The notes under the pieces were generated by a model. The model ran no database searches and was not told the DNA's origin. It saw only the letters and a list, made by a program, of their open reading frames with translations. From Anaerotignum faecicola (GTDB taxonomy: Bacteria; Bacillota; Clostridia; Lachnospirales; Anaerotignaceae), in the NCBI RefSeq assembly GCF_003865035.1, contig NZ_BHVZ01000010.1, forward strand, positions 80,204-144,203: a stretch of 64,000 bases of DNA, read 5' to 3'. A program made the translations under genes and the position numbers. Each line of letters starts with the position of its first letter. The first letter of the stretch is position 1. This document shows, in pieces, positions 1 through 8,628 of this stretch.

Positions 1-5
1 CAGGG

Positions 6-554
6 GTGCAAGTCGGGTGTAATGGTATTATAACGTGTGCGAAAGATTCATCATTTGAGCAGCAAGACAAGAAAAATTTTGGAAATATTCTAACAGAACC
101 ATTATTTGATATTATGCAACGTGGTATGCGTGCAGAGCCTTTTACAGAAAAAGAAGCAGCAGTATATGACAGAGTTTATACAGAGTTGCGTACAGGAAAA
201 ATTGACTTAAAACAGGGAAACGAACTATTGACATACTTTGATTCGGTATACACAGCAAGAAAAGTGTGTCAAAAGATTTATCCTTGGATGACCTTTGAAG
301 AAATGGTAGAAGCGGTCTATGATGATATGAATATTCAACTGAGGAAAACAGAAGATAGTCCTTATATATTCACAATATATCCTCTTGAAGAATATAAGGT
401 TACGAGGGAAGAAAGTATAAAAAGGACACAGACAACAAAGATTAAGGCATTGCTTACAGACCCACTATCATACTTTTCTAATTTATCGAGTTTGAAGGCA
501 AGTATAGAAGAAACACCGTTGAAGATTTGGGACGGGTTTAAAAGGTGTGAATGA
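6..554 (+). CDS. Unknown protein of the mobile element, open at the left edge
   Basis: A 182-codon frame begins with a GTG at position 6, but the frame stays open to the window edge, so the true start probably lies outside and this is a C-terminal part. It is rich in Lys, Glu and Asp, with no signal peptide, no membrane segment and no motif I recognise. Its AT-rich composition matches the genes that follow (small protein, helicase, recombinases) and differs from the chromosomal genes after 4253, which suggests it belongs to the integrated element. I do not recognise the family. I am confident that it is coding and have no view on its function. Confidence 0.6.
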   Translation: MQVGCNGIITCAKDSSFEQQDKKNFGNILTEPLFDIMQRGMRAEPFTEKEAAVYDRVYTELRTGKIDLKQGNELLTYFDSVYTARKVCQKIYPWMTFEEMVEAVYDDMNIQLRKTEDSPYIFTIYPLEEYKVTREESIKRTQTTKIKALLTDPLSYFSNLSSLKASIEETPLKIWDGFKRCE

Positions 555-762
555 TTGTTAAAAGGCTTAAAGGGTTTACCCCTAAAGTGATAACCTCTAA
601 GCTGAACGTGAAGTATGTAAAATATCGTGTTTTCATGCTTTATTCTCGATAACGTATCGATACGCCATTGTTTCAAACAATCTGCAAAGAAGCTTTATGT
701 TATGGGGTTTGTTGTAGGTAAGTGCTTAATCCATACTATACAAATATGAATTGATTCAAGTC

Positions 763-805
763 AACAAATGCCGTATTTAAGCAATTTGTGCGATACGGCA
801 TTGTT
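763..805 (+). other. Hairpin in the 282-base gap before the small ORF
   Basis: AACAAATGCCGTAT (763-776) pairs with ATACGGCATTGTT (793-805) with one bulged base, ending 15 bases before the ribosome binding site of the 55-codon gene. There is no U-run, so it is not a classic terminator. It could be a processing site, a leader structure or a protein site. The rest of 555-836 is AT-rich and shows nothing else I can support. Confidence 0.45.
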
Positions 806-836
806 ATATTTCAAATCGAAACGGAGGTAACAAAAA

Positions 837-1004
837 ATGAACAATGCTTATGTATGCCGTAAACTTTACTTAAATATTTTCTTGCAAAGCAAAGGATTCA
901 AGCCGTTTGCACAGAGAATGGATAAATTTGATGCAAAAAAAATGGTTTGGATTTATAATAATAACACAGATTTGCAAGCGGCTGTCACTGAATACTATAA
1001 TTAG
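837..1004 (+). CDS. Small DUF5659-like protein of the mobile element
   Basis: This 55-codon frame has a good ribosome binding site (ACGGAGG at 821-827) seven or more bases before the ATG. The product starts MNNAYVCRKL and reads as one compact domain: a Tyr/Leu-rich N-terminus (YLNIFLQSKGF), then basic residues and a WIYNNN turn. That layout resembles the short DUF5659 proteins found in Gram-positive plasmids and integrative elements, whose function is unknown. It lies 23 bases before the helicase-like gene, probably in the same transcript. The family match is from memory and moderate; that it is a real gene is supported by the ribosome binding site and the clean spacing. Confidence 0.6.
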   Translation: MNNAYVCRKLYLNIFLQSKGFKPFAQRMDKFDAKKMVWIYNNNTDLQAAVTEYYN

Positions 1005-1027
1005 AGATAAAATCGGAGGGACATACT

Positions 1028-2167
1028 TTGGAAAAATACTTACAAGACGTTATAAATATTGACGATTTAAAGACAGGAAAAATAAATATTATCGAAGCAC
1101 CATGCGGCAGCGGCAAGACAACCTTTGCTATTCGTAAGCTACAAGAACACTTTAGAAGATGCACGACGCTTTACTTAACTGACACAGTGAATAACAGAGA
1201 GAGTTTACGAAACAGCTTCAAAGAAGGGAAACAATACGAACATGACGAACAACCAGAAACAATGAATTACGCTTTATTTGGAAAGTGTTGTGCTGAAAAT
1301 CAAGATGCATTCGACATGGTAGATATTTTTCTCTGTGATGAACTATCGAATTGCGTGAATTTTTCTAAGATACGGCAGGAAGTTGATGATGTCAATTTGC
1401 ATGATGAAGCACTAAAATATCTACACGATAGATATTTAAACGAACACACCTACATTATAGCTATAGACGCTACACCGCAGAAAATTTTTGACTATTATAG
1501 CCATTATCCTAATTGTTTTCATCTTGTGCCGTTGCATGGCGAACCAATATCTTATCAGCAAGACGAAACGATAAAATATACCCACATCAACACGATACTC
1601 ACGCAGTTAGACCCAACGCAGCGAGGTTTAATCTATACGCCAAGAATAAAAAAAATGAAGGAGATTATCACTTTTTTGAATGGTAGAGGAATTACTTGCA
1701 ACGGTATCTGGAGTAAAAAGAACGAAGCGGAACCAATGACCAAAGAGCAGTTAGGATTGCGAAACTATGTTTTGACGAAACAGCAGATACCAAATGATTT
1801 AAACGTGCTTGTGATAAACAAGAGTTCAGAGAGAGGTATTAACATTCATTCCCAAGTCGATTATGTGATTGTTGACGATATAGAAAAGGATGTACAAGTG
1901 CAGGCTAGAGGGAGAATAAGAAGTGATATTCGCACACTATATCTAAAATCGTATGAAGCGGAAAACGAAATTTGTTTACCACACGAATACTGCGGAGAAA
2001 AATTATATAGAGAACAGAAGGAAGAACTTTGCAAACTATTTAATATTGTTGAAAACGGTAGACGTTGCGGCTGGAAAACAATAGAATGTATGCTTGAAGA
2101 AAACGGATACACTATTGTTGATGGGAGAGAACCAAAAGGCGGAAAAAGGTATAGTATCATTATGTGA
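1028..2167 (+). CDS. SF2-like helicase/ATPase of the mobile element
   Basis: The 379-residue product has the landmarks of a superfamily 2 nucleic-acid-dependent ATPase. There is a P-loop APCGSGKT near residue 25, an LCDEL Walker B near 108, a DATP motif III near 148, a SSERGINI motif V near 268 and QARGRIR, a good motif VI, near 292. It starts at a TTG at 1028, chosen because CGGAGGG lies 8 bases upstream. The DExx box is DELS rather than DEAD or DEAH. A long hairpin follows at once. In mobile elements such proteins usually act in replication or mobilisation, but nothing here shows which, so the specific role is unknown. Confidence 0.7.
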   Translation: MEKYLQDVINIDDLKTGKINIIEAPCGSGKTTFAIRKLQEHFRRCTTLYLTDTVNNRESLRNSFKEGKQYEHDEQPETMNYALFGKCCAENQDAFDMVDIFLCDELSNCVNFSKIRQEVDDVNLHDEALKYLHDRYLNEHTYIIAIDATPQKIFDYYSHYPNCFHLVPLHGEPISYQQDETIKYTHINTILTQLDPTQRGLIYTPRIKKMKEIITFLNGRGITCNGIWSKKNEAEPMTKEQLGLRNYVLTKQQIPNDLNVLVINKSSERGINIHSQVDYVIVDDIEKDVQVQARGRIRSDIRTLYLKSYEAENEICLPHEYCGEKLYREQKEELCKLFNIVENGRRCGWKTIECMLEENGYTIVDGREPKGGKRYSIIM

Positions 2168-2178
2168 TGTGTTTTTTA

Positions 2179-2234
2179 GGGGTACCAAACTTGTTGTTTT
2201 GTATATAGGAAAACAACAAAAATGGTACCCTTTT
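2179..2234 (+). terminator. Long dyad terminator after the helicase gene
   Basis: GGGTACCA (2180-2187) and TTGTTGTTTT (2191-2200) pair with AAAACAACAA (2210-2219) and TGGTACCC (2223-2230), followed by TTTT. The stem is 18 base pairs around a three-base internal loop. It starts 12 bases after the helicase stop. The near-perfect symmetry means it could also act in the opposite direction or as a protein site. The remaining bases up to 2418 are AT-rich. Confidence 0.75.
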
Positions 2235-2418
2235 CAAAAAGTAATTTTTATTGTTATCCTGTTATCTTGAATGAGCGCAGCACAATCATAAAGAGTAGTA
2301 TTAAATCTAACCTTGTCTTAAAAAGTATTAAAAGTTATTGACAATTCATGAAAAATGGTATATATTTTAAGTATCAATTCTAACGAACGTCAAATTTAAT
2401 ATGAAGGGCGGTTGCACT

Positions 2419-3108
2419 ATGAATAAGATTTATGGTTATTGTAGAATCTCTACGAAGAAGCAGAGCATAGAGCGGCAGATAAGAAATATTAAAAAAGCAT
2501 ACCCCGATGCAATTATTATTGAAGAAGAATACACAGGTACAACGATTGATAGAAAAAAATGGAACAAACTGTATTCTCATGTTACAACAGGAGATACGAT
2601 TATCTTTGATAGCGTATCCAGAATGAGCAGGAACGCAGCAGAAGGGTTTGAAGCCTATGATGAATTATACCGCAAGGGTATATCATTAGTATTTTTGAAA
2701 GAGCCACACATCAATACAGATACTTTTAAAAAGGCTTTATCCGATGCCGATTTGAAAAAGACGGGGACAAATGTTGACTTCATTCTTGAAGGGGTAAGCA
2801 AATATCTGATGGCACTTGCAAAGGAACAAATAAAAATAGCATTTGAACAATCTGAGAAGGAAGTGCAGGATTTGCACAGGAGGACTGCGGAAGGGATAGA
2901 AACAGCAAGGTTGCGCGGAAAGCAGATAGGACAGAAGCAGGGTACAAAGCTGACAACGAAAAAGAGCATAGAAGCAAAAAAGGTTATTTTTGAACATTCC
3001 AGAGACTTTAACGGTACTTTGAAAGATTTGGATGTTATGAAGCTGACAGGTCTTGCAAGAAATACATATTATAAGTATAAAGCAGAAATGAAGCAGAATA
3101 AACAATAA
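2419..3108 (+). CDS. Serine recombinase (resolvase/invertase family)
   Basis: A 229-residue small serine recombinase. The N-terminal catalytic domain starts IYGYCRIST, in which the Ser after Arg-Ile is the expected nucleophile, followed by the SIERQ helix and the VSRMSRNAAEG active-site segment near residue 65. The C-terminal third ends in a helix-turn-helix (MKLTGLARNTYYKY) that would bind the crossover site. I chose the ATG at 2419 over the one at 2401 because AAGGGCGG sits 8 bases before it. It is convergent with a tyrosine integrase. The pair suggests that the serine enzyme resolves or inverts DNA inside the element while the tyrosine enzyme integrates it; that division is inferred. Confidence 0.9.
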   Translation: MNKIYGYCRISTKKQSIERQIRNIKKAYPDAIIIEEEYTGTTIDRKKWNKLYSHVTTGDTIIFDSVSRMSRNAAEGFEAYDELYRKGISLVFLKEPHINTDTFKKALSDADLKKTGTNVDFILEGVSKYLMALAKEQIKIAFEQSEKEVQDLHRRTAEGIETARLRGKQIGQKQGTKLTTKKSIEAKKVIFEHSRDFNGTLKDLDVMKLTGLARNTYYKYKAEMKQNKQ

Positions 3109-3110
3109 TG

Positions 3111-3149
3111 AAAAAGGGGGGACAAAAAACTTTCCTCCCCCCTTTTTTT
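3111..3149 (+). terminator. Terminator after the serine recombinase
   Basis: AAAAGGGGGGA (3112-3122) pairs with TCCCCCC and the start of a seven-T run (3136-3149). It begins two bases after the stop codon. On the other strand the A-rich flank also gives a U-run, so it may stop the convergent integrase transcript as well. Confidence 0.85.
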
Positions 3150-3192
3150 GTTTGCTGACTGTTAGGCTAATTCATTTACACACCAGAGTGTT

Positions 3193-4101
3193 TTATAATT
3201 TCATCAAAGGACTGGATGTAATAGCCATATCAATAATCGCACTATCTTCTATAGATTGCAGATAACGTTTTGTAATAGAAATATTTTCGTGTCCCAACAA
3301 TCTTGATACGATGTAAACATCTAAACCGTTTTTTAGACACATTTGTGCAAAGGTATGTCTACAGGTATGTGGGCTACATCTGATTTTTTCATCAACATGA
3401 GCAGCAATGCCGCAATCCTTCACAACTCTTTCAACCGTTTCGGGAGTAAGCCTTCTTCCTTTTTGGCTTAAGAAATAGTAATCTGTTTCATAGTTCCATC
3501 TTTCACGAATATAATTTTCTCGCTTGATTTCATATTTCAACATAGCTTTACGCAGGAGAGGAGAGATAGGAACTAATCTTTGTTTACTGCCTTTCCCATG
3601 AATTAAAATGGTTCGTTCCCGAATATCTTCACATTTAATGCTGCAAAGTTCATAATTTCGAATACCTGTATCAAACAGCATGGTTATCATACATCTATTT
3701 CTGGAATTCAAGAAGTTAGAAGTATCATATATACTTAACATTCTTTTGGTTTCTGCGGCAGTAAAGGTTTGAATTAAAACTTTTTCCTCTATCTGTAATT
3801 TGATTTGAGAAGCGGGGCTAGTGCTTAAATATTCTTCTCTTACCATGTAATTGAAAAACGCTTTTACATTTTTTAGAATACTATTGATATAGGTGGGTTT
3901 TAGCCCTAGACTTTGTTTGTAGTGCAGATAGCCTTTGATATGAACCCGTTTGATATCCTCGATTGCAGTCAAATTATATTCAGTTTCTAGCCAACAAAGG
4001 AACAGTGCCATATTATTTTTAGCAGAGCGCACAGTCCTTGGGGAGCAATTCCGCAGTTTCAAATCAAACAGATACTCGTTTAATGCAGTCTCGTTTTTCA
4101 T
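3193..4101 (-). CDS. Tyrosine recombinase/integrase
   Basis: A 302-residue phage-integrase-family protein. Residues 1-90 form a SAM-like core-binding domain. The catalytic domain shows the first Arg in DTGIRNYEL, Lys in HGKGSKQRL, the HTCRHTF box, the GHENI histidine and the nucleophilic Tyr in KRYLQ near residue 282. The set is complete, so an active enzyme is likely. Length and layout match XerC/D-like integrases of integrative elements. It is the last element gene before yebC, as expected for an integrase next to its attachment site. Its ribosome binding site lies inside a long hairpin (4109-4150), which suggests control of translation. Confidence 0.92.
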   Translation of the reverse strand: MKNETALNEYLFDLKLRNCSPRTVRSAKNNMALFLCWLETEYNLTAIEDIKRVHIKGYLHYKQSLGLKPTYINSILKNVKAFFNYMVREEYLSTSPASQIKLQIEEKVLIQTFTAAETKRMLSIYDTSNFLNSRNRCMITMLFDTGIRNYELCSIKCEDIRERTILIHGKGSKQRLVPISPLLRKAMLKYEIKRENYIRERWNYETDYYFLSQKGRRLTPETVERVVKDCGIAAHVDEKIRCSPHTCRHTFAQMCLKNGLDVYIVSRLLGHENISITKRYLQSIEDSAIIDMAITSSPLMKL

Positions 4102-4108
4102 GAAAAAA

Positions 4109-4150
4109 CCTCCTTAATTATAGTGCTATTGCACGTCATAATTAAAGAGG
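4109..4150 (-). promoter_or_regulatory. Hairpin burying the integrase ribosome binding site
   Basis: On the minus strand CCTCTTTAATTAT (4150-4138) pairs with ATAATTAAGGAGG (4121-4109), with 12 of 13 positions matching. An inner GTGC-AATA-GCAC hairpin caps it. The 3' arm holds the AGGAGG that precedes the integrase ATG by seven bases, so the folded RNA would hide the start. The DNA dyad could equally be an integrase or repressor site; a second TGACGT copy lies just outside it (4155-4160). Confidence 0.6.
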
Positions 4151-4252
4151 TTCTGTACGTCATTGTTGGTTGTATTTTCATACAAAAATTGATGTATAAA
4201 AGTGAATATTAAGATGAAAAATGTTGATTTTACTGAATTTCATAGTGATAAA

Positions 4253-4981
4253 TTATTCATCCCAGTTATGGTAGGTATTCTGAACATCATCGTCATCGTC
4301 GAGCATTTCCAGAAGCTTATTCATCTTCTTGATATCCTCTTCGTCTGTCAGCTCCGTATAGGTCTGGGGAATCATGGTTACCTCGGCGCTTGCCATAGGG
4401 ATACCTGCTGCCTCCAGTGTTTCGCGCACTGCGGAGAAATCATCGGGTGCGGTTGTGATTTCGTAGCTATCCTCCTCTGCGGCGAAGTCCTCTGCGCCTG
4501 CATCCAGAGCAGCCATCATCAGTTCTTCCTCATCCATATCGATTTCTTCCTTATCAATCACAATCAGACCCTTTTCATCGAACATGAAGGATACACAGCC
4601 GCTGTTGCCCATGTTGCCGCCGCCCTTTGTGAAGGCGTTTCTAACATTGGCTGCTGCACGGTTTCTGTTATCTGTCAGCACTTCTACAATAACAGCTACG
4701 CCGTTGGGGCCATAGCCTTCGTAGGTTACGTTTTCGTATTCTACGTCTTCACCGCCGCCGGCAGCCTTTTTGATACTTCTGTCGATGGTATCATTTGGCA
4801 TGTTGTTGGCTTTGCATTTTGCGATAACATCACGCAGCTTACCGTTTACGGCAGGGTCGGGGCCGCCGGCCTTTACCGCAACCTGAATTTCTCTGCCCAG
4901 CATGGTAAAGATTTTACCTTTTTTTGCATCGTTTTTTTCTTTTTTATGTTTGATATTTGCAAACTTAGAATGTCCTGACAT
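4253..4981 (-). CDS. yebC: YebC/PmpR family regulator
   Basis: A 242-residue member of the YebC/PmpR family, from the diagnostic start [14 protein letters not shown] through FTKGGGNMG near residue 130 to a C-terminal YHNWDE. The family has been described as DNA-binding regulators and, more recently, as factors that relieve ribosome stalling at proline runs. The length is normal and the ribosome binding site AAGGAGGAGGG is strong. The mobile element ends just beyond its stop codon, and I see no GC-rich terminator for yebC there, so the insertion may have replaced its 3' flank. It has its own promoter, separate from the nad operon upstream. Confidence 0.95.
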   Translation of the reverse strand: MSGHSKFANIKHKKEKNDAKKGKIFTMLGREIQVAVKAGGPDPAVNGKLRDVIAKCKANNMPNDTIDRSIKKAAGGGEDVEYENVTYEGYGPNGVAVIVEVLTDNRNRAAANVRNAFTKGGGNMGNSGCVSFMFDEKGLIVIDKEEIDMDEEELMMAALDAGAEDFAAEEDSYEITTAPDDFSAVRETLEAAGIPMASAEVTMIPQTYTELTDEEDIKKMNKLLEMLDDDDDVQNTYHNWDE

Positions 4982-5014
4982 TAGGAACCCTCCTCCTTAA
5001 AATTTCACCAAAAT

Positions 5015-5043
5015 ATTTTATCATTATTTTCTGCATAATTCAA
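5015..5043 (-). promoter_or_regulatory. yebC promoter
   Basis: The minus strand has TTGAAT (5043-5038), a 17-base spacer and TAAAAT (5020-5015), about 30 bases before the yebC start. The spacing suits the housekeeping sigma factor. Confidence 0.6.
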
Positions 5044-5094
5044 GGAATTTCGTATCGGAAAGCCTGTTTTTTATAGAATTTGGCAAAAATCGTC

Positions 5095-5634
5095 TTATTT
5101 TCGGATTTCCTCCTGCTCATAGGGGAAAACCTCTGTCAGGAAATGCTTGCGCCGCAGGGCATCCTCAATCTCATCCAGAATTTCCTCGCTTTCGGCGGAA
5201 ACATGGTGAAAATGATACCCTGAGGTGACATTTAAAAGGGGAGTGGATTTGCCGCTTTCCAGATTTTTCAGAAACGCCTGCACATCTCTGCGGTTTTTGA
5301 TTTGCAGGGGAGCAGAAACCTTCCCATAGACTCTGTGGTTTACCATGACATCCACGACACAGCCGCCTAAATCCACAATGGTCGTCAGTTCCTCCTCTGT
5401 TGCCGCGGCATCATGGAAGACCTTGAACAGCCGTATGGTATCCGCAGGCTCTTCCAGAAGATAGCCCCTTGCCGTTGCCAGAATGGAATGACCCTCTGTG
5501 CGAAGCAAAGCAATATCCTGCACAATCACCTGACGGCTGACCCCTGTGGCAGAGCCGAGCGCACCGCCGGAGAGAGGTGTTTTTGATTCCCTCATCAGAT
5601 TTAATAATTTCTTTCGTCTTTCTGTGCCAGTCAT
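5095..5634 (-). CDS. niaR: NAD-synthesis repressor NiaR (HTH plus 3H domain)
   Basis: A protein of about 179 residues with an N-terminal winged helix (RRKKLLNLMRES to a GVSRQVIVQDI recognition helix) and a C-terminal 3H domain. The name histidines appear in VMVNHRVYG and SGYHFHHVS. In Firmicutes NiaR binds nicotinic acid and represses NAD synthesis and niacin uptake genes. I prefer the ATG at 5634 to the GTG at 5646 because AGGAG overlaps that GTG and lies about 10 bases before the ATG. It is the last gene of nadA-nadB-nadC-niaR, 18 bases after nadC, so the repressor probably controls its own operon through the boxes at 8629-8693. Confidence 0.92.
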   Translation of the reverse strand: MTGTERRKKLLNLMRESKTPLSGGALGSATGVSRQVIVQDIALLRTEGHSILATARGYLLEEPADTIRLFKVFHDAAATEEELTTIVDLGGCVVDVMVNHRVYGKVSAPLQIKNRRDVQAFLKNLESGKSTPLLNVTSGYHFHHVSAESEEILDEIEDALRRKHFLTEVFPYEQEEIRK

Positions 5635-5652
5635 TTTTTCAATCACTCCTGC

Positions 5653-6507
5653 TTATTCTACCGCATGGAGATTTTTCAGGCTGATATCCAGAATAGGTGC
5701 GGAATGGGTCAGCGCACCGCTGGATACATAATCTACCCCAAGCGCTGTGATGGTTTTGATATTTTCGATTGTCATATTGCCGGAGCATTCGGTTTCTGCT
5801 CTGCCGTCAATGATGCGGATGGCCTCCGCCATTTCCGCAGGGCTCATGTTATCCAGCATGATGATATCTGCGCCGGCTTCGACTGCTTCTCTTACCATAT
5901 CCAGAGTTTCCGTTTCGACCTCGATTTTGCGGACGAAGGGAGCATACGCCTTTGCTGCGGCAATGGCTTCCTTTACGCCGCCTGCCGCGCCGATATGGTT
6001 ATCCTTCAGCATTACGCCGTCGGAAAGATTATAGCGGTGATTCGAGCCACCGCCGACGGTTACGGCATATTTTTCAAACACTCTCATACAGGGAGTGGTT
6101 TTTCTTGTATCCAAAAGGGTTGTTTTTGTACCCGCAAGCAGCTTTGCAACGGCATTCGTATAGGTTGCGATGCCACTCATGCGCTGCAAATAATTGAGGG
6201 CGGTGCGTTCTGCGGAAAGCAGAACACGGATATCCCCCGTCACGGTTGCCAGAAGCTGCCCCTTTTTCACAGCATCCCCATCGGCGGCATGAAAGGCAAT
6301 TTCTGTTTTTTCATCCAGAAGCTGAAACGCCCTTGCGAACACATCCAGACCGGCAATGATGCCGTCCTGCTTGCAGATTAAATCGACTGTGCCAAGCTGA
6401 TACCGCGGCATGACTGCGTTGGTGGAAACATCCTCGCTGTTGATGTCCTCCTCCAGAGCCATGCGGATATATTTATCTGCTACAATTTGCATGGTAATCG
6501 GGTTCAT
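5653..6507 (-). CDS. nadC: Quinolinate phosphoribosyltransferase
   Basis: The 284-residue enzyme joins quinolinate and PRPP to give nicotinate mononucleotide, the third step of de novo NAD synthesis. Family landmarks include EDINSEDVSTNAV near the start, LNYLQRMSGIAT near residue 105, TRKTTPCMR near 138, the GGSNHRYNLSDGVMLKDNH segment near 153 and the metal-site IMLDNMSP near 216. The length is normal. Its ATG overlaps the nadB stop as ATGA, implying translational coupling. The order nadA-nadB-nadC-niaR is common in Clostridia. Confidence 0.97.
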   Translation of the reverse strand: MNPITMQIVADKYIRMALEEDINSEDVSTNAVMPRYQLGTVDLICKQDGIIAGLDVFARAFQLLDEKTEIAFHAADGDAVKKGQLLATVTGDIRVLLSAERTALNYLQRMSGIATYTNAVAKLLAGTKTTLLDTRKTTPCMRVFEKYAVTVGGGSNHRYNLSDGVMLKDNHIGAAGGVKEAIAAAKAYAPFVRKIEVETETLDMVREAVEAGADIIMLDNMSPAEMAEAIRIIDGRAETECSGNMTIENIKTITALGVDYVSSGALTHSAPILDISLKNLHAVE

Positions 6508-7685
6508 TCTAATCCTTCCTTTCCTGCAATGTGCTGTGCTGCTTTTTCTGCGAAAACAAGGCTTTCCAGAAGGCTGTTGCTTGCCAGTCTGTTTTTGCCG
6601 TGTACGCCGTTGCAGCTGGTTTCGCCGACAGCGTAGAGATGCTCCATGGTTGTTTTGGAATGACGGTCTACATGGATGCCGCCCATAAAGTAATGCTGTG
6701 CCGGCACAACGGGCGCAGGCTCTTTTTTGATATCATAGCCTGCTTCCAGACAGGTTTTATAGATATTCGGGAAATGATTTTCAATATCCTCCGCAGGAAC
6801 GGGAGCAAAGGAAAGCCATACATGCTTTGTACCTTCCTTTTCCATTTCCGCATGGATGGCGGCGGAAACCTTGTCTCTGGGCAGAAGCTCATTGACAAAG
6901 CGTTCGCCCTTGCTGTTGAGCAGGATTGCACCCTCGCCGCGGGCGGATTCGGAAATCAGAAAATGTCTGCCGGGCTTTTCGCTGTAAAGGCTGGTGGGGT
7001 GAATCTGCACATAGTCCATATTTTCCAGCTCCACGCCGTATTTTTCCGCCAGACGGAGTGCATCCCCCGTCAGGGAAGGGAAGTTTGTAGAATGTTCATA
7101 CAGACCGCCGATGCCGCCCGTTGCCAGAATTGTGTTTTCTGCATGAATCCGCAGGATATCGCCGTTTTCTGCCTTTGCAACGATGCCATGGCAGGTGTTT
7201 CCCTCCACCAGAAGGTCTTCCATAACGGTATAGTCCTTAATGGTGACATTGGGCAGTGCCTGCACATTTCTGAGCAGCGTTTCTGTGATTTCCTTCCCTG
7301 TGATGTCCTTATGGAAGCAGATACGGGGCTTTGCGTGCGCACCTTCTCTGGTATATTTTAAACTACCGTCCGCTTCCTTGTCAAATCTTACGCCGAGGGC
7401 AAGCAGGTCATTGATCACGGCTCTGCTGTTGCGAATCATGATATCCACGCTTTCCTTGCGATTTTCGTAATGCCCTGCCTTGAGGGTGTCCTCGAAGAAG
7501 GAATCGTAGTCGGTTTCATCCCTCTGTACGCAGATGCCGCCCTGTGCAAGCATGGAATCGCAGCTGGGCAAATCCTCCTTGCAGATGAGAAGAATGTTCT
7601 GCTCTTTGGGCAGCTTGAGTGCGGCATATAAGCCGCTGACTCCTGCGCCGACGATGACGGTGTTATAGGTAAGCTCTTTTTCCAT
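6504..7685 (-). CDS. nadB: L-aspartate oxidase, short form
   Basis: NadB oxidises L-aspartate to iminoaspartate for quinolinate synthesis. The FAD Rossmann motif VGAGVSGLYAAL is near residue 12, followed by SMLAQGGI near 46, an HxxDITGKEI segment, the ATGGIGG loop near 190, and the C-terminal GVHGKNRLASNSLLE box. At 393 residues it is well below the roughly 530 of the E. coli enzyme and ends soon after the FAD domain closes, lacking the helical C-terminal extension. Short forms occur in anaerobic Firmicutes, and I see no frameshift, so this is taken as a natural variant. Without oxygen the acceptor is probably fumarate, which is inferred. Confidence 0.95.
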   Translation of the reverse strand: MEKELTYNTVIVGAGVSGLYAALKLPKEQNILLICKEDLPSCDSMLAQGGICVQRDETDYDSFFEDTLKAGHYENRKESVDIMIRNSRAVINDLLALGVRFDKEADGSLKYTREGAHAKPRICFHKDITGKEITETLLRNVQALPNVTIKDYTVMEDLLVEGNTCHGIVAKAENGDILRIHAENTILATGGIGGLYEHSTNFPSLTGDALRLAEKYGVELENMDYVQIHPTSLYSEKPGRHFLISESARGEGAILLNSKGERFVNELLPRDKVSAAIHAEMEKEGTKHVWLSFAPVPAEDIENHFPNIYKTCLEAGYDIKKEPAPVVPAQHYFMGGIHVDRHSKTTMEHLYAVGETSCNGVHGKNRLASNSLLESLVFAEKAAQHIAGKEGLE

Positions 7686-7698
7686 TTTATGCTCCTCC

Positions 7699-8604
7699 TT
7701 ATTTGCTCAGCTCCAGCATGCGTGTCAGGGTGTTGCCTGCGGCTTCTGCCTGTGCTCGGTCTACGGATGCCTGATTTTCCTCTGTCTGCAAAACATGCAG
7801 CACCTTTTCCAATGTAATCAGCTTCATGTCCCTGCAGGTGGGTGCTGTTTTCGGGAAATAGAAGGTCTTGTCGGGGTTGCGTTTTTTCAGCTCATACAGC
7901 ACGCCGATTTCCGTCCCGATGATAAATTCCTGCTTTTCGCTTTCGGTCGCATGCTTGATGATGCCTGTGGTGGAGCCGATGTAATCTGCCAGCCTTGTCA
8001 CAGCTTCGGGACATTCGGGATGCACCAGAACCTCTGCATTGGGGTGTGCGTCCTTCAGCTCCTGTACCTCGGCAGGAGAGATATTCTGATGGATGGGACA
8101 GTAGCCATTGACGAGAATGATGTTTTTTTCAGGCACCTGCTCTGCAATGAAGCGACCGAGGTTCTGATCGGGGATAAAGAGGATATTCTGATTGGGCAGG
8201 TTGCGGACAATCTGTACCGCGTTGGCGGAAGTCACGCTTACGTCGGACCAGGATTTGATTTCCGCTGTTGAATTGATATAGCAGACAACCGCCAAATCCT
8301 CGTAGGCTTCTCTTGCTGCGTCAACCTCTGCCTTTGTTACCATGTGCGCCATGGGGCAGTCCGCGCTTGCATCCGGCATCAGCACCTTCTTTTCGGGGCT
8401 TAACAGACAGCCGCTTTCCCCCATGAAGGAGACACCGCAGTAAACGATGATAGGGTTGGGCAGGGTTGCCGCCGTTTTGCTCAACGCGAAGGAATCCCCG
8501 ACATAATCAGCGATTTCCTGAATTTCATCCGCTACATAATAATGCGCCAGAATGACTGCATTTTTCTGTTCCTTTAAGGCTTTGATTTCATCTTTGATAT
8601 TCAT
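7699..8604 (-). CDS. nadA: Quinolinate synthase
   Basis: NadA condenses iminoaspartate with dihydroxyacetone phosphate to quinolinate using an oxygen-sensitive 4Fe-4S cluster. The three cluster cysteines appear in IVYCGVSFMGES, LVHPECPEA and PTCRDMK. The HYYVADEIQEIADYVGDS segment near residue 21 is typical of the family. The frame stays open to 8700, but I start at the ATG at 8604 because GAGGAAA lies just before it and homologues begin near MNIKDEI; this gives 301 residues. It is the first gene of the operon and follows a promoter with three putative NiaR boxes. Confidence 0.95.
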   Translation of the reverse strand: MNIKDEIKALKEQKNAVILAHYYVADEIQEIADYVGDSFALSKTAATLPNPIIVYCGVSFMGESGCLLSPEKKVLMPDASADCPMAHMVTKAEVDAAREAYEDLAVVCYINSTAEIKSWSDVSVTSANAVQIVRNLPNQNILFIPDQNLGRFIAEQVPEKNIILVNGYCPIHQNISPAEVQELKDAHPNAEVLVHPECPEAVTRLADYIGSTTGIIKHATESEKQEFIIGTEIGVLYELKKRNPDKTFYFPKTAPTCRDMKLITLEKVLHVLQTEENQASVDRAQAEAAGNTLTRMLELSK

Positions 8605-8628
8605 GCTTTTCCTCGATTCTACTGTGTT

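Noticed and set aside
4115..4121. TATAAT box as the integrase promoter
   Set aside because: On the minus strand it lies about 12 bases before the start codon and overlaps the ribosome binding site hairpin, so a transcript from it would lack its ribosome binding site.
4202..4978. Long plus-strand frame antisense to yebC
   Set aside because: It is a shadow of yebC: no family resemblance, Cys/His-rich reading typical of antisense frames, no ribosome binding site.
6504..7685. nadB as a truncated pseudogene
   Set aside because: It is short but has all FAD-site motifs, an ATGA overlap with nadC and no frameshift; short forms occur in anaerobes.
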